Shown here: positions 27,032 to 37,465 of the stretch, one piece after another
Layout of the letters: each line of letters begins with the position of its first letter
How positions within the stretch are numbered: position 1 is the stretch's first letter
NCBI RefSeq assembly: GCF_003797775.2
Contig: NZ_CP060725.1
Coordinates: forward strand, 1,302,001 to 1,366,000
Origin: Sphingopyxis sp. OPL5
GTDB taxonomy: Bacteria > Pseudomonadota > Alphaproteobacteria > Sphingomonadales > Sphingomonadaceae
DNA: 64,000 bases
Direction: 5' to 3'
Program-made: the position numbers and the translations under genes
The notes under the pieces: model-generated
The model's database searches: none
Told to the model about the DNA's origin: nothing
What the model saw: only the letters and a program-made list of their open reading frames with translations

Positions 27032-27456
27032 GCGCCCGCGGTCTCCGCCTCATAGGCCGCGATCGCCGCATCGAAGGGCAGCAGGATGGCGCCGTGCCGC
27101 GCGGGATAATCCTTCGCCGGCGCCAGCAGGTCGAAGCCGGGCCAGTCGGGCTGGTCGCCGGTGCCGCCAAACCAGCCCGCTATGGCTGTCCGCGCGGCGC
27201 GGATATCGTCGAGGCTTCGCCCCTTCGCATGGCGCGCGAGCAGTGCCGCCGACGCCTGTCCGAGCGCGCAGGCCTCGACATGCAGGCCCACGGCGGTCAC
27301 GCGGCCATCGCCGTCGGTATCGAGATCGAGGATGATCCGGCTGCCGCAGAGCGGCGCGCGCAGCGAGGCGTGATGGCGCGCATCGGGCAGCGGCAGATAT
27401 TCGGCGGTCGCGACCGCGAGCGACAAAATGTCGCGATTATAGAGCGGCGCGCTCAT
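27028..27456 (-). CDS. NifU/IscU-like iron-sulfur scaffold protein lacking the third cysteine
   Basis: 142 residues related to the IscU/NifU N-terminal fold: LRAPLCGSRI (Cys37) and EACALGQASAALLA (Cys62, equivalent of the GCxxS loop). The place of the third ligand cysteine reads ARHGAILLPFDA, so Cys is replaced, while the adjacent His remains. Alphaproteobacterial relatives share this, so it may be a divergent subfamily rather than a classic scaffold. ATGA overlaps join it to cvpA upstream and to the antiporter downstream. Confidence 0.8.
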   Translation of the reverse strand: MSAPLYNRDILSLAVATAEYLPLPDARHHASLRAPLCGSRIILDLDTDGDGRVTAVGLHVEACALGQASAALLARHAKGRSLDDIRAARTAIAGWFGGTGDQPDWPGFDLLAPAKDYPARHGAILLPFDAAIAAYEAETAGA

Positions 27457-28022
27457 TTCGCGCCCGCGGCGGACGCGTCCTTGTTGTCCTTGGCGCTGCC
27501 GTTTGCCTCGGCCTCGCGCGCTGCGGCGCGGCGCTCGGCGATGACCTTGCTCATCGCCGCGCTCGTGGCATTGAGCGCCGGATAGGTGCGGCTGTCGGTC
27601 ATCCACGCCGGGCGCTGCGTATTGCCATAACCGATGTCGTACAGCAGCGTGACGAGCAGGAAGCCGATCGAAGCGATCAGCAGCCCCTTCACGGCACCGA
27701 AGCCCGCGCCCAGCCCGCGGTCGAACCCGCCGACGAGCGAGGCGCGGCTGCGCTTGCCCATCGCGCGCGATCCCCATTTGGCGAGCGCGAACACCCCGCC
27801 GAAAACGAGCACGAAGGCGAGCACCGCCGCGCCGCCCTGGGTCCCGACCCAGCCGCTGACGAGGCCGGTCACCATGCCGTGAAACAGGCGCACGGCGACG
27901 ATCGCCAGCACCCAGGCGAGGAGGGTCGTCACCTCCTGCACCAGGCCGCGCGTAAAACCGAGCACCGCGCCGCCGCCAACCAGCACGAGCACGACGATAT
28001 CCAGAGCCGTCAGACTTCCCAT
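27453..28022 (-). CDS. cvpA: CvpA family membrane protein
   Basis: 189 residues with four predicted membrane helices. The N-terminal LTALDIVVLVLVGGGAVLGFTRGLVQEV is the CvpA signature, and the tail after about residue 150 is charged and alanine-rich. CvpA is linked to colicin V export in E. coli and to envelope function more broadly; the mechanism is unknown. It is 10 bases after radA and overlaps the next gene by 4 bases. Confidence 0.92.
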   Translation of the reverse strand: MGSLTALDIVVLVLVGGGAVLGFTRGLVQEVTTLLAWVLAIVAVRLFHGMVTGLVSGWVGTQGGAAVLAFVLVFGGVFALAKWGSRAMGKRSRASLVGGFDRGLGAGFGAVKGLLIASIGFLLVTLLYDIGYGNTQRPAWMTDSRTYPALNATSAAMSKVIAERRAAAREAEANGSAKDNKDASAAGAK

Positions 28023-28032
28023 TTGCCGGTCG

Positions 28033-29394
28033 CTAGTCGCGCCCGAGCATCAGGTCAACGAGTTCGCCCAATCGGCCGAAACCGGTGACCGAAATCCCGC
28101 CGACGCCCTTCATCCCCTTGGGACCCCAGCCGGTCGAGAAACCGAGCTTCGCCGCCTCGCGCAACCGCAGCCCGTCGTGCGACACCGGGCGCACCTCGCC
28201 CGACAGCGACAATTCGCCGAACACGATCGCATCGGCGGGCACCGGCCGCTCGCTGAACGCCGAGATCAGCGCCGCCGCGACCGCGAGGTCGGCCGCGGGA
28301 TCGGTGAGCCGATAACCGCCCGCGATATTCAGATAGACCTCCGCCCCGCCAAGCTGCAGCCCGCAGCGCGCCTCGAGCACCGCGAGCACCATCGCGAGCC
28401 GCCCGCTGTCCCAGCCAACCACCGCGCGGCGCGGCGTTGCTCCGCTCGCCAGCCGCACGGTCAGCGCCTGCACCTCGACCAGCACCGGCCTTGTGCCTTC
28501 GAGCGCGGGGAACACCACCGACCCCGGCACGTCGCGGCTGCGGTCGGTCAGGAACAGGCTCGACGGGTTGGCGACTTCGCCCAGCCCGCCCTCGCCCATC
28601 GCGAACACCCCGATCTCGTCGGTGCCGCCGAAACGGTTCTTGACCGCGCGCAGGATGCGATATTGATGGCTGCGCTCGCCCTCGAACGCCAGCACGGTAT
28701 CGACCATATGTTCGAGCACGCGGGGCCCCGCGATCGTCCCGTCCTTGGTGACATGGCCGACGAGCACCAGCGCCGCGCCGCTGTCCTTGGCATAGCGGAT
28801 CAGTTCCTGCGCCGAGGCGCGGACCTGGCTCACCGTCCCCGGCGCGCCTTCGATCAGGTCGCTGTGCATCGTCTGGATCGAATCGATGACGATGAAATCG
28901 GGATCGCTTCCGCCAAGCGTCGCGAGGATATCGCGCACCGAGGTCGCGCTCGCCAATTGCACCGGCGCCTTGCCGAGCCCCAGCCGCTGCGCGCGCAGCC
29001 GCACCTGCGCCGCGGCTTCCTCGCCGCTGATATAGACGACCGTCTTGCCCGCCAGCGCCAGCCGCCCCGCCGCCTGCAACAACAGCGTCGACTTGCCGAT
29101 CCCCGGATCGCCGCCGATCAGCGTCGCCGACCCCGCGACGAAACCGCCGCCCAGCGCGCGGTCGAACTCGGCGATGCCGCACAGCATCCGCTCGGGCATG
29201 ATGCTGTGCGCGTCGAGCGCCTCGAGCGCGATCGTCCGTCCGCCTTTGCTGAGGTCGTGCTTCGCCGAAAAGGCCGTTTCGCCCGCTTCCTCGACCAGCG
29301 TGTTCCACTCGCCGCAATCGGCGCATTGCCCCTGCCAGCGATAGGTGGCCGAGCCGCAATTCTGGCAGACATATTGGCGTTTCGCTTTGGCCAT
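28033..29394 (-). CDS. radA: DNA repair protein RadA
   Basis: 453 residues. The N-terminal zinc module CQNCG...CADCG is at about 9-30. A RecA-like ATPase has Walker A GGDPGIGKST, Walker B DFIVIDSIQTM and the RadA-specific VKNRFG motif. A C-terminal Lon-like domain follows (SGEVRPVSHDGLRLREAAKLG). It promotes branch migration during recombination repair. The start ATG at 29394 is the first gene of a four-gene minus-strand operon. Confidence 0.97.
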   Translation of the reverse strand: MAKAKRQYVCQNCGSATYRWQGQCADCGEWNTLVEEAGETAFSAKHDLSKGGRTIALEALDAHSIMPERMLCGIAEFDRALGGGFVAGSATLIGGDPGIGKSTLLLQAAGRLALAGKTVVYISGEEAAAQVRLRAQRLGLGKAPVQLASATSVRDILATLGGSDPDFIVIDSIQTMHSDLIEGAPGTVSQVRASAQELIRYAKDSGAALVLVGHVTKDGTIAGPRVLEHMVDTVLAFEGERSHQYRILRAVKNRFGGTDEIGVFAMGEGGLGEVANPSSLFLTDRSRDVPGSVVFPALEGTRPVLVEVQALTVRLASGATPRRAVVGWDSGRLAMVLAVLEARCGLQLGGAEVYLNIAGGYRLTDPAADLAVAAALISAFSERPVPADAIVFGELSLSGEVRPVSHDGLRLREAAKLGFSTGWGPKGMKGVGGISVTGFGRLGELVDLMLGRD

Positions 29395-29444
29395 GGGGTT
29401 CGCATAATCGGAACAAACGCGGAACGCTAGCCCTTTCCTCCCCC

Positions 29445-29525
29445 GTCATTGCGAGGAGCGAAGCGACGCGGCAATCCAGGGCTGTGCAAGGCCGCTCTGG
29501 ATTGCTTCGCTTCGCTCGCAATGAC
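29445..29525. repeat. Dispersed palindromic repeat, family 2 (copy 1)
   Basis: An imperfect inverted repeat begins GTCATTGCGAG and its right arm ends CTCGCAATGAC. The arms share the core CAATCCAG/CTGGATTG and enclose 16-17 bases. A second copy with the same ends is at 60287-60379. It lies between radA and the transaldolase gene. Transcribed, it would form a long hairpin. Similar repeats are common in alphaproteobacterial genomes. Confidence 0.85.
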
Positions 29526-29614
29526 GAACAGCGGGTGACGGTTCAGTTTTCTCGCGCACTGCTCTAGGGCGATAACCAACCACCGAATCGCCCCGCACAA
29601 GGATCCCCCGCACC

Positions 29615-30265
29615 ATGAAATTCTTCGCCGACACCGCCGAAATCGCCGACATCCAGGAACTCGCCGCGACCGGCCTGCTCGACGGGGTCACCACCAACCC
29701 CTCGCTGATCGCCAAGTCGGGCCGCGACTTCAAGGAAGTGACGCGCGAGATTTGCGCCCTCACCACCGGCCCCGTGTCGGCCGAGGTCGTCGCGCTCGAC
29801 CATGAAACGATGATGAAGGAGGCCGAAATCCTCCGCAAGATCGCTTCCAACGTCTGCATCAAGGTGCCGCTGACCATCGACGGCCTCAAGACGTGCAAGG
29901 CGCTGACCGGCGACGGCACGATGGTCAATGTCACCCTCTGCTTCTCGGCGGCGCAGGCGCTGCTCGCGGCCAAGGCCGGCGCGACCTTCGTCTCGCCCTT
30001 CGTCGGCCGCCACGACGACAACGGCTTCGACGGCATGCAGCTGATTTCGGATATCCGGCTGATCTACGACAATTATGGCTATGAGACCGAAATCCTCGTC
30101 GCCAGCGTCCGCCACGGCATCCATGTTCTCGAAGCCGCCAAGATCGGCGCCGACGTGATGACCGCGCCGCCGTCGGTCATCAAGGGGCTGTTCAAGCACA
30201 TCCTGACCGAAAAGGGCATCGAAGGCTTCCTCGCCGACTGGGCGAAGACCGGGCAGTCGATCTGA
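29615..30265 (+). CDS. tal: Transaldolase (fructose-6-phosphate aldolase-like, short form)
   Basis: 216 residues, the length of the small transaldolase/FSA group. [29 protein letters not shown], Schiff-base Lys83 in [33 protein letters not shown] and ASVRHGIHV are family signatures. It transfers a dihydroxyacetone unit in the non-oxidative pentose phosphate pathway. Short-form members can instead be fructose-6-phosphate aldolases, so the exact reaction is open. Repeat unit A begins 8 bases after its stop. Confidence 0.92.
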   Translation: MKFFADTAEIADIQELAATGLLDGVTTNPSLIAKSGRDFKEVTREICALTTGPVSAEVVALDHETMMKEAEILRKIASNVCIKVPLTIDGLKTCKALTGDGTMVNVTLCFSAAQALLAAKAGATFVSPFVGRHDDNGFDGMQLISDIRLIYDNYGYETEILVASVRHGIHVLEAAKIGADVMTAPPSVIKGLFKHILTEKGIEGFLADWAKTGQSI

Positions 30266-30272
30266 AGATAGA

Positions 30273-30410
30273 GATCCTCCCTGCGGCGCAGCCGTGGGGA
30301 GGGGGACCGCCGCGAAGCGGTGGTGGAGGGGCCGGCGACGTCGCGCCATGGCCCCTCCGTCAGCGGCTGCGCCGCTGCCACCTCCCCATCGCTTCGCGAC
30401 AGGGAGGATT
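30273..30410. repeat. Palindromic element A, gene-less relative of the DUF559 unit
   Basis: The left arm starts GATCCTCCC and continues through GGGGAGGGGGACC and GGTGGTGGAGGGG. The right arm runs CCCCTCCGTCAGC through CCACCTCCCC to GGGAGGATT. Each arm folds into two hairpins, and the whole is an inverted repeat around about 15-20 bases. It shares the left arm nearly base for base with 41638-41784 and with the left end of the DUF559 unit at 61574. It holds no coding capacity. Confidence 0.88.
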
Positions 30411-30421
30411 CATCCCTTTAC

Positions 30422-30441
30422 AGTTGACGTAAACGTCAACT
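30422..30441. promoter_or_regulatory. Perfect 9+9 palindromic operator before the crotonase operon
   Basis: AGTTGACGT (30422-30430) and ACGTCAACT (30433-30441) are exact inverted copies separated by AA. The site lies 38 bases before the enoyl-CoA hydratase ATG. TTGACG in the left arm could also be a -35 element. The TTGACGTNNACGTCAA shape resembles sites reported for MerR-family regulators of acyl-CoA and branched-chain amino acid catabolism (LiuR type); that match is from memory and is inference. Confidence 0.7.
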
Positions 30442-30478
30442 CACGCCGATACTCCCCTACGACAAAGGGAGAGATTCG

Positions 30479-31282
30479 ATGACCGACACCGCCGCCCCCG
30501 CCGTTCTGACGCAGCGTCAGGGCCATATCCTGATCATCACGATCAACCGGCCCGAGGCGCGCAACGCGGTCAATGCCGACGTCCATGTCGGCATCGGCAC
30601 CGCACTCGAAGAGGCCGAGAACGACCCCGAGATCCGCGTCGTCGTGATCACCGGCGCGGGCGACAAGAGCTTCTGCGCCGGCGCCGACCTTGTCGCGCTG
30701 TCGCGCGGCGGCAAGCTCGCACCCGACGATGAGGCGCAACAGGCGTGGGGCTTCGCGGGCATGGTCGCGCACCCGATCTCGAAACCGATCATCGCGGCGG
30801 TCAACGGCTTCGCCTTTGGCGGCGGCTGCGAGATCGCGCTGATGAGCGACATCGTCGTCGCCGCGGAAACCGCCCAATTCGGCCTGCCCGAGGTCAAGGT
30901 CGGGCTGTTCGCCGCCGCCGGCGGCGCCTTTCGCATCGCGCGCCAGCTGCCGCAAAAGCTCGCGATGGAGCATCTGCTCACCGGTGACCCCTTCGATGCA
31001 CAGGCCGCGCATCGCTATGGCTTCGCCAATCGCGTTGTCCCGCTCGCCGACCTGATGCCGACCGCCATCGCGCTCGCCGAAAAGATCGCCGCCAACGCGC
31101 CGCTGTCGGTGCAGGTGTCGAAACGCGTCGCGCTCGGCATCCACGAGGGCCGTATCGCGTCGGACGCGGCGGCGTGGGAGGCGAACACGCTCGAACGCAA
31201 CCAGCTGATGCGCAGCGAGGACGCGCGCGAAGGCCCGCTCGCCTTCGCGCAGAAGCGCAAGCCCGAGTGGAAGGCACGCTAG
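30479..31282 (+). CDS. Enoyl-CoA hydratase/isomerase family protein (crotonase)
   Basis: 267 residues. CAGADL forms the oxyanion-hole loop. Both catalytic acids are present: Glu118 (FGGGCEIALMSD) and Glu138 (GLPEVKVGL). Hydration of an enoyl-CoA is therefore the natural prediction, chain type unknown. AAAGGGAGA precedes the ATG. It is 1 base from the next gene, and the pair sits behind the perfect palindrome at 30422, so an acyl-CoA-responsive regulator is likely. Confidence 0.93.
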   Translation: MTDTAAPAVLTQRQGHILIITINRPEARNAVNADVHVGIGTALEEAENDPEIRVVVITGAGDKSFCAGADLVALSRGGKLAPDDEAQQAWGFAGMVAHPISKPIIAAVNGFAFGGGCEIALMSDIVVAAETAQFGLPEVKVGLFAAAGGAFRIARQLPQKLAMEHLLTGDPFDAQAAHRYGFANRVVPLADLMPTAIALAEKIAANAPLSVQVSKRVALGIHEGRIASDAAAWEANTLERNQLMRSEDAREGPLAFAQKRKPEWKAR

Positions 31283-31283
31283 G

Positions 31284-32786
31284 ATGACAATGACCGATCC
31301 CGAACTTATCCCCGTCATCATCGGCGTCGGGCAGGTCAACGACCGCCCCGCCGATCCCGACCAGGGCCTCGATTCGCTTGGCCTGATGGTCGCGGCGCTG
31401 AAGGTCGCCGCCGAAGACGCGGGCGTGTCGCTGACCGAAATCGACAGCCTCGCGATCGTCGACCAGATCAGCTTCCACAGCCTCGGCAAGCTTCCCGAAC
31501 CGCTCGCCGCCGCGATCGGTGCGACCCCTGCGATCAACTACCAGTCCGCCGCCCCGCACGGCGACACCCCGATCCGCCTGCTCAACGAGGCCGCGAACCG
31601 CATCGGCGCCGGCGAGATCAAACTCGCCGCGATCGTCGGTGCCGAAGCGCTGCGCACCGCCGCCGGCCGCGCCGCCAAGGCCGCGAAAGGCGAAGACAAA
31701 AGCTACAACGCGATCCGCCAGGTCGCGACCCGCCGCGAACCCAATTATTCGCAATTGCACGGGCTCTCGGCCCCGGTCGATGTCTATCCGCTCTACGAAA
31801 ACGCCACCCGCGCCGCCTGGGGCCAGACGCTGACCGAGGCACAGGACGAAAGCGCCGCGATCTGGTCGCGTTTTTCCGAAGTCGCCGCCGCCAACGATGG
31901 CGCGTGGATCCGCAAGCCCGCGACGCCGGCAGACATCCTGACCGTCGACGAGCGCAACCGCCCGATCGCCTTTCCCTATTCGAAGCTGATGGTCGCCAAT
32001 TCGTCGGTGAATCAGGGTGCGGGCTTCATCGTCACCAGCCTCGCCGAGGCGCGGCGCCGCGGCATCGCCGACGACCGGATCATTTACGTGGGCATGGGCG
32101 CCGCCGCAAAGGAGCCCGCCAACATCCTCCACCGCGACCGCTACGACGGCAGCGTCAGCATGGAAACGAGCATCAACCGCACGCTCGCGCTCAACAGCAT
32201 GACCGTCGAGGATTTCGATTGCGTCGAACTCTACAGCTGCTTCCCCTGCGTGCCCAAGATGGCGCGGCGTACGCTCGGCTGGTCGGTCGACAAGCCCGCG
32301 ACCGTTTTCGGCGGCCTGACCTTCGGCGGCGGCCCGATCGCCAATTACATGAGCCACGCGGTGGTCTCGATGGTCGAAAAGCTGCGCAAGGAGGGCCGCT
32401 ACGGCTTCCTGTTCGCCAATGGCGGCTTCGCGACCGACAATCATTGCATCGTCCTCGGCAGCGAACCGATCGCCGCCGCCAGCTTCCCGCAGGATTTCGA
32501 CTATCAGGCCGAAGCCGAGGAAAAGCGCGGCCCCGTCCCCGAACTGGTCAAGGACTATGCGGGGCCGGCGACGATCGAAAGCTACACCGTCTTCTATGGC
32601 CGCGACGGCGCGCCGAAAGCCGGCGTGGTGGTGGCGCGCACGCCCGATGGCCAGCGCACGCTGGCGCATGTCGATGTCAGCGATGCCGCGATGCTGGCGT
32701 TCCTGACCGACGGCAAGGCCGAGCCGGTCGGCACGGCGGGCGCGGTCGTGGCGCTGGGCGAGGATCGCTTCGGCTGGCGCGCATAA
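31284..32786 (+). CDS. Thiolase-superfamily acetyltransferase-like protein, nucleophile Cys absent
   Basis: 500 residues resembling the long acetyl-CoA acetyltransferase group: N-terminal VIIGVGQV, RIGAGEIKLAAIVGAEAL, SFPCVPKM-like central segment (YSCFPCVPKM), GGLTFGGGPIANYMSH, and a C-terminal OB-like extension (ESYTVFYGRDGAPKAGVVVART). Where thiolases have the nucleophilic Cys, this protein reads NYQSAAPHG (86-93), with no Cys. So it may be a thiolase-like aldolase, a non-acylating relative, or use another residue. It starts 1 base after the crotonase stop, and the two probably act in sequence on one acyl-CoA. Confidence 0.85.
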   Translation: MTMTDPELIPVIIGVGQVNDRPADPDQGLDSLGLMVAALKVAAEDAGVSLTEIDSLAIVDQISFHSLGKLPEPLAAAIGATPAINYQSAAPHGDTPIRLLNEAANRIGAGEIKLAAIVGAEALRTAAGRAAKAAKGEDKSYNAIRQVATRREPNYSQLHGLSAPVDVYPLYENATRAAWGQTLTEAQDESAAIWSRFSEVAAANDGAWIRKPATPADILTVDERNRPIAFPYSKLMVANSSVNQGAGFIVTSLAEARRRGIADDRIIYVGMGAAAKEPANILHRDRYDGSVSMETSINRTLALNSMTVEDFDCVELYSCFPCVPKMARRTLGWSVDKPATVFGGLTFGGGPIANYMSHAVVSMVEKLRKEGRYGFLFANGGFATDNHCIVLGSEPIAAASFPQDFDYQAEAEEKRGPVPELVKDYAGPATIESYTVFYGRDGAPKAGVVVARTPDGQRTLAHVDVSDAAMLAFLTDGKAEPVGTAGAVVALGEDRFGWRA

Positions 32787-32792
32787 GCCTCT

Positions 32793-32814
32793 CCCCTCCC
32801 GCAAGCGGGAGGGG
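32793..32814. terminator. Strong GC hairpin after the crotonase/thiolase operon
   Basis: CCCCTCCCGC (32793-32802) pairs perfectly with GCGGGAGGGG (32805-32814) around AA. It lies 6 bases after the thiolase-like stop. No T-tract follows, so it may stabilise the mRNA end or belong to the dispersed hairpin repeats rather than be a standard terminator. Confidence 0.55.
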
Positions 32815-32869
32815 AACATCGTCCCAAATTCACTCGCGCACGATCGGCTAAGCCGATAGGCTCCACCAC

Positions 32870-33748
32870 ATGAAAAGGCTCCTGCTCCCTGCGGCCCTCG
32901 CAGCCGCGACGATGTTCGGCTGCACACCGGCGATACCCGCCGAGCCGACGATGCAGGAATTGCTACGCGATCCGGCGGTGTCCGAATTTGCCGCCTGGCA
33001 GGCAAAACACAGCCTCCCCGCGATCGAACTCGAGCCGGCGGGTCCGGCCCCCGCCACGGCGGGGGGCACACGCATCGGCGGCCCGGTCTGGCTGGCGGCC
33101 GGCGAAGCGTGGCCCGCCGACCCCGAAGGACGACCGATGTCCTTCCTGGCGCAGGTCGATTTTGCCGAACTGCCGCCGCTGCCCGACTATCCGACCAGCG
33201 GCGTGCTGCAATTCTTCCTCGCCCGCGACGACCTGTATGGCGCGAATTTCGAGAAGCCCGAGGCCGGCAAGTTTCGTGTCATCTGGCGCGAAAAAATGGA
33301 CGGCCCCGGCCAGTTGCACAGCGGACGGCCAGCGGGCGACCGCGGGATCGACGATTATTCCCCGCTCTACGACGCCGCCGTCGCGCGAGGCGTCGCGCTG
33401 AAGCCGAAACGGACCGACCAGATACCCTCGGTCGAATCCTGGCTCGCCGAACGCGACCTCGCCACGCTGCTCAACGACCGCGCCAAGAGCGACCGCATCT
33501 ATGCCTTCGCCGACAAGCAGATCGAACTGGCGACCCATGGCCACCATGTCGGCGGCCACCCCGGCTTTACCCAGTCCGACTGGCGCGCGGACAAGCGCTA
33601 TCAGGACGTCGACCGCGTCCTCCTCAACCTGTGGAGCGACGACCACATCATGTGGGGCGACTCCGGGCAGGGCCAGTTCATGATCCGGCGCGAAGACCTG
33701 CTCAAGCGCGACTTCAGCAAGATCTTCTACCAGTGGGACTGCTACTGA
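32870..33748 (+). CDS. DUF1963 (YwqG-like) family exported protein
   Basis: 292 residues. The first ~24 form an export signal; the sequence MFGC at about 15-18 is a weak lipobox, so a lipoprotein is possible. The YwqG-like core has GGPVWLAAGEAWP, FLAQVDFAELPPLPDYP, GVLQFFLARDDLYG, HHVGGHPGFTQSD and LLNLWSDDHIMWGDSGQGQFMI. The family function is unknown. It is separate from the preceding operon and convergent with the aldehyde dehydrogenase gene. Confidence 0.85.
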   Translation: MKRLLLPAALAAATMFGCTPAIPAEPTMQELLRDPAVSEFAAWQAKHSLPAIELEPAGPAPATAGGTRIGGPVWLAAGEAWPADPEGRPMSFLAQVDFAELPPLPDYPTSGVLQFFLARDDLYGANFEKPEAGKFRVIWREKMDGPGQLHSGRPAGDRGIDDYSPLYDAAVARGVALKPKRTDQIPSVESWLAERDLATLLNDRAKSDRIYAFADKQIELATHGHHVGGHPGFTQSDWRADKRYQDVDRVLLNLWSDDHIMWGDSGQGQFMIRREDLLKRDFSKIFYQWDCY

Positions 33749-33758
33749 CCACCCTATC

Positions 33759-35258
33759 CTAGATGTCGAACGACACCCCTTGCGCCAGCGGCAGCGCGTC
33801 CGAATAATTCACCGTGTTCGTCGCGCGCCGCATATATTGGCGCCAGCTGTCCGCCCCGCTCTCGCGCCCGCCGCCGGTCTCCTTCTCGCCGCCGAACGCC
33901 CCGCCAATCTCGGCGCCGCTGGTGCCGAGGTTGACGTTGGCGATCCCGCAGTCGCTGGCGACCAAGAAGCGTTCGGCCTCGCGCATGTCGGTGGTGAAGA
34001 TCGCCGACGACAGGCCGGCAGCGACCGCATTATGTTCGTCGATCACCGCATCGAGGTCGTCATAACGCATGACATAAAGGATCGGCGCGAAGGTCTCTTC
34101 GAGCACCGGCCCGACCTGCCCCGGCATCTCGACCAGCGCGGGCCGCACATAGAAGCTCGCGCCTTCGCCGACGCGCTCCCCGCCCTGCACGACGCCGCCC
34201 GACGCCTTGGCCGCCGCCAGCGCCTCCTGCATCATTTCGAACGCGGCGCGGTCGATCAGCGGCCCGACGAGGACCTCGCCCGCCAGCGGATTGCCGACCC
34301 CGACGCTCGCATAGGCCGCCTTCAGCTTGGCGACGAAGCCGTCGTAGATGCTGTCGTGCAGGAACAATCGCCGCGTCGTCGTACAGCGCTGCCCCGCGGT
34401 CCCCATCGCGCCGAACGCCACCCCGCGCAGCGCGAGGTCGAGATCGGCCGAGGGCGCGACGATCACGCCATTGTTGCCGCCAAGCTCGAGGATAGCGCGC
34501 GCGAAGCGCTCGGCCAGCCGCGGCGCGACCGCGCGGCCCATGCGCGTCGACCCCGTCGCCGACAGCAAGGCCACGCGCTTGTCGTCGACCAATGCCTCGC
34601 CCGCCTCGCGCCCGCCGATCAGCAGTTGCGACAGGCCCTCCGGCGCATCGCCGAACCGAGCAACCGCGCGCGCGAAAATCGCCTGCGTGGCGAGCGCGGT
34701 CAGCGGCGTCTTTTCCGACGGCTTCCACACCACGCTGTTGCCGCACACCAGCGCCAGCGTGGCATTCCACGCCCACACCGCGACGGGGAAGTTGAACGCC
34801 GAAATCACCCCGACGACGCCCAGCGGGTGCCACACCTCCATCATCCGGTGCCCCGGCCGCTCGGTCGCGATGGTCAGGCCGTAAAGCTGGCGCGAAAGCC
34901 CGACCGCGAAGTCGCAGATGTCGATCATCTCCTGCACTTCGCCCGCGCCCTCGGACGGAATCTTGCCCGCCTCGATCGTCACCAGCTTCGCCAGATCGTC
35001 CTTGGCCGCGCGCAATTCCTCGCCCCACAGCCGTACCAGTTCGCCGCGCCGCGGTGCCGGAACGTTGCGCCATGCGCGAAAGGCGCCAACCGCCTTGTCC
35101 AGCGTCTCGTCGATCGCCGCCGCATCGGCGACGCGCAGCATCGCGACCGGCTCGCCGGTCAGCGGCGTCACCGACGGCATCGATCCGTCGGTCCACAACG
35201 CCCGGTCTACGCCCAGCCCGTCGAGCAGCCGCCCGACCTCTTCGCCGATCCCGGTCAT
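33759..35258 (-). CDS. Aldehyde dehydrogenase, ALDH7 type (aminoadipate semialdehyde/piperideine-6-carboxylate dehydrogenase)
   Basis: 499 residues from the ATG at 35258, which follows AAAGGA. General base Glu258 (LELGGNN) and nucleophile Cys292 (GQRCTTTRR) are present. GQRCTTTRRLFLHDSIYD and GGAFGGEKETGGGRESGADSW are characteristic of the ALDH7/antiquitin group, which oxidises alpha-aminoadipate semialdehyde in lysine degradation. No lysine catabolic partner is next to it, so the substrate is inferred from family only. A family-3 repeat lies upstream. Confidence 0.9.
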   Translation of the reverse strand: MTGIGEEVGRLLDGLGVDRALWTDGSMPSVTPLTGEPVAMLRVADAAAIDETLDKAVGAFRAWRNVPAPRRGELVRLWGEELRAAKDDLAKLVTIEAGKIPSEGAGEVQEMIDICDFAVGLSRQLYGLTIATERPGHRMMEVWHPLGVVGVISAFNFPVAVWAWNATLALVCGNSVVWKPSEKTPLTALATQAIFARAVARFGDAPEGLSQLLIGGREAGEALVDDKRVALLSATGSTRMGRAVAPRLAERFARAILELGGNNGVIVAPSADLDLALRGVAFGAMGTAGQRCTTTRRLFLHDSIYDGFVAKLKAAYASVGVGNPLAGEVLVGPLIDRAAFEMMQEALAAAKASGGVVQGGERVGEGASFYVRPALVEMPGQVGPVLEETFAPILYVMRYDDLDAVIDEHNAVAAGLSSAIFTTDMREAERFLVASDCGIANVNLGTSGAEIGGAFGGEKETGGGRESGADSWRQYMRRATNTVNYSDALPLAQGVSFDI

Positions 35259-35306
35259 CGATAGTCCTTTCCATTGCGGTCTCGTGCCGCCTCTAATCCC
35301 CTCCAC

Positions 35307-35386
35307 CCGTTCGTGTCGAGCGAAGTCGAGACACCCCGAAGTCGTATGCGACCGACGGGCACCTCGACTTCGCTCGATGCGAACGG
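35307..35386. repeat. Dispersed palindromic repeat, family 3 (copy 1)
   Basis: Left arm CCGTTCGTGTCGAGCGAAGTCGAG-type and right arm CTCGACTTCGCTCGATGCGAACGG-type form an imperfect inverted repeat around about 25 bases. A second copy is at 43496-43567 with identical outer ends (CCGTT/GAACGG). It lies between the aldehyde dehydrogenase and acs promoters. Confidence 0.85.
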
Positions 35387-35448
35387 ATAAGGAGGGACTG
35401 ACAAGATTCGCGGCCTAAGCGACGGGCCTGAAAAGCGGGAGAAGCAAC

Positions 35449-37413
<1,965 letters not shown>

Positions 37414-37465
37414 GCGCGGCCCCGACAATATAATGAATTTACGAAGTTTCAGGGAATATTGACAA

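Noticed and set aside
33759..35258. Lysine degradation operon
   Set aside because: Only the ALDH7-type enzyme is present; no aminotransferase or saccharopine enzyme lies adjacent, so only the family is named.
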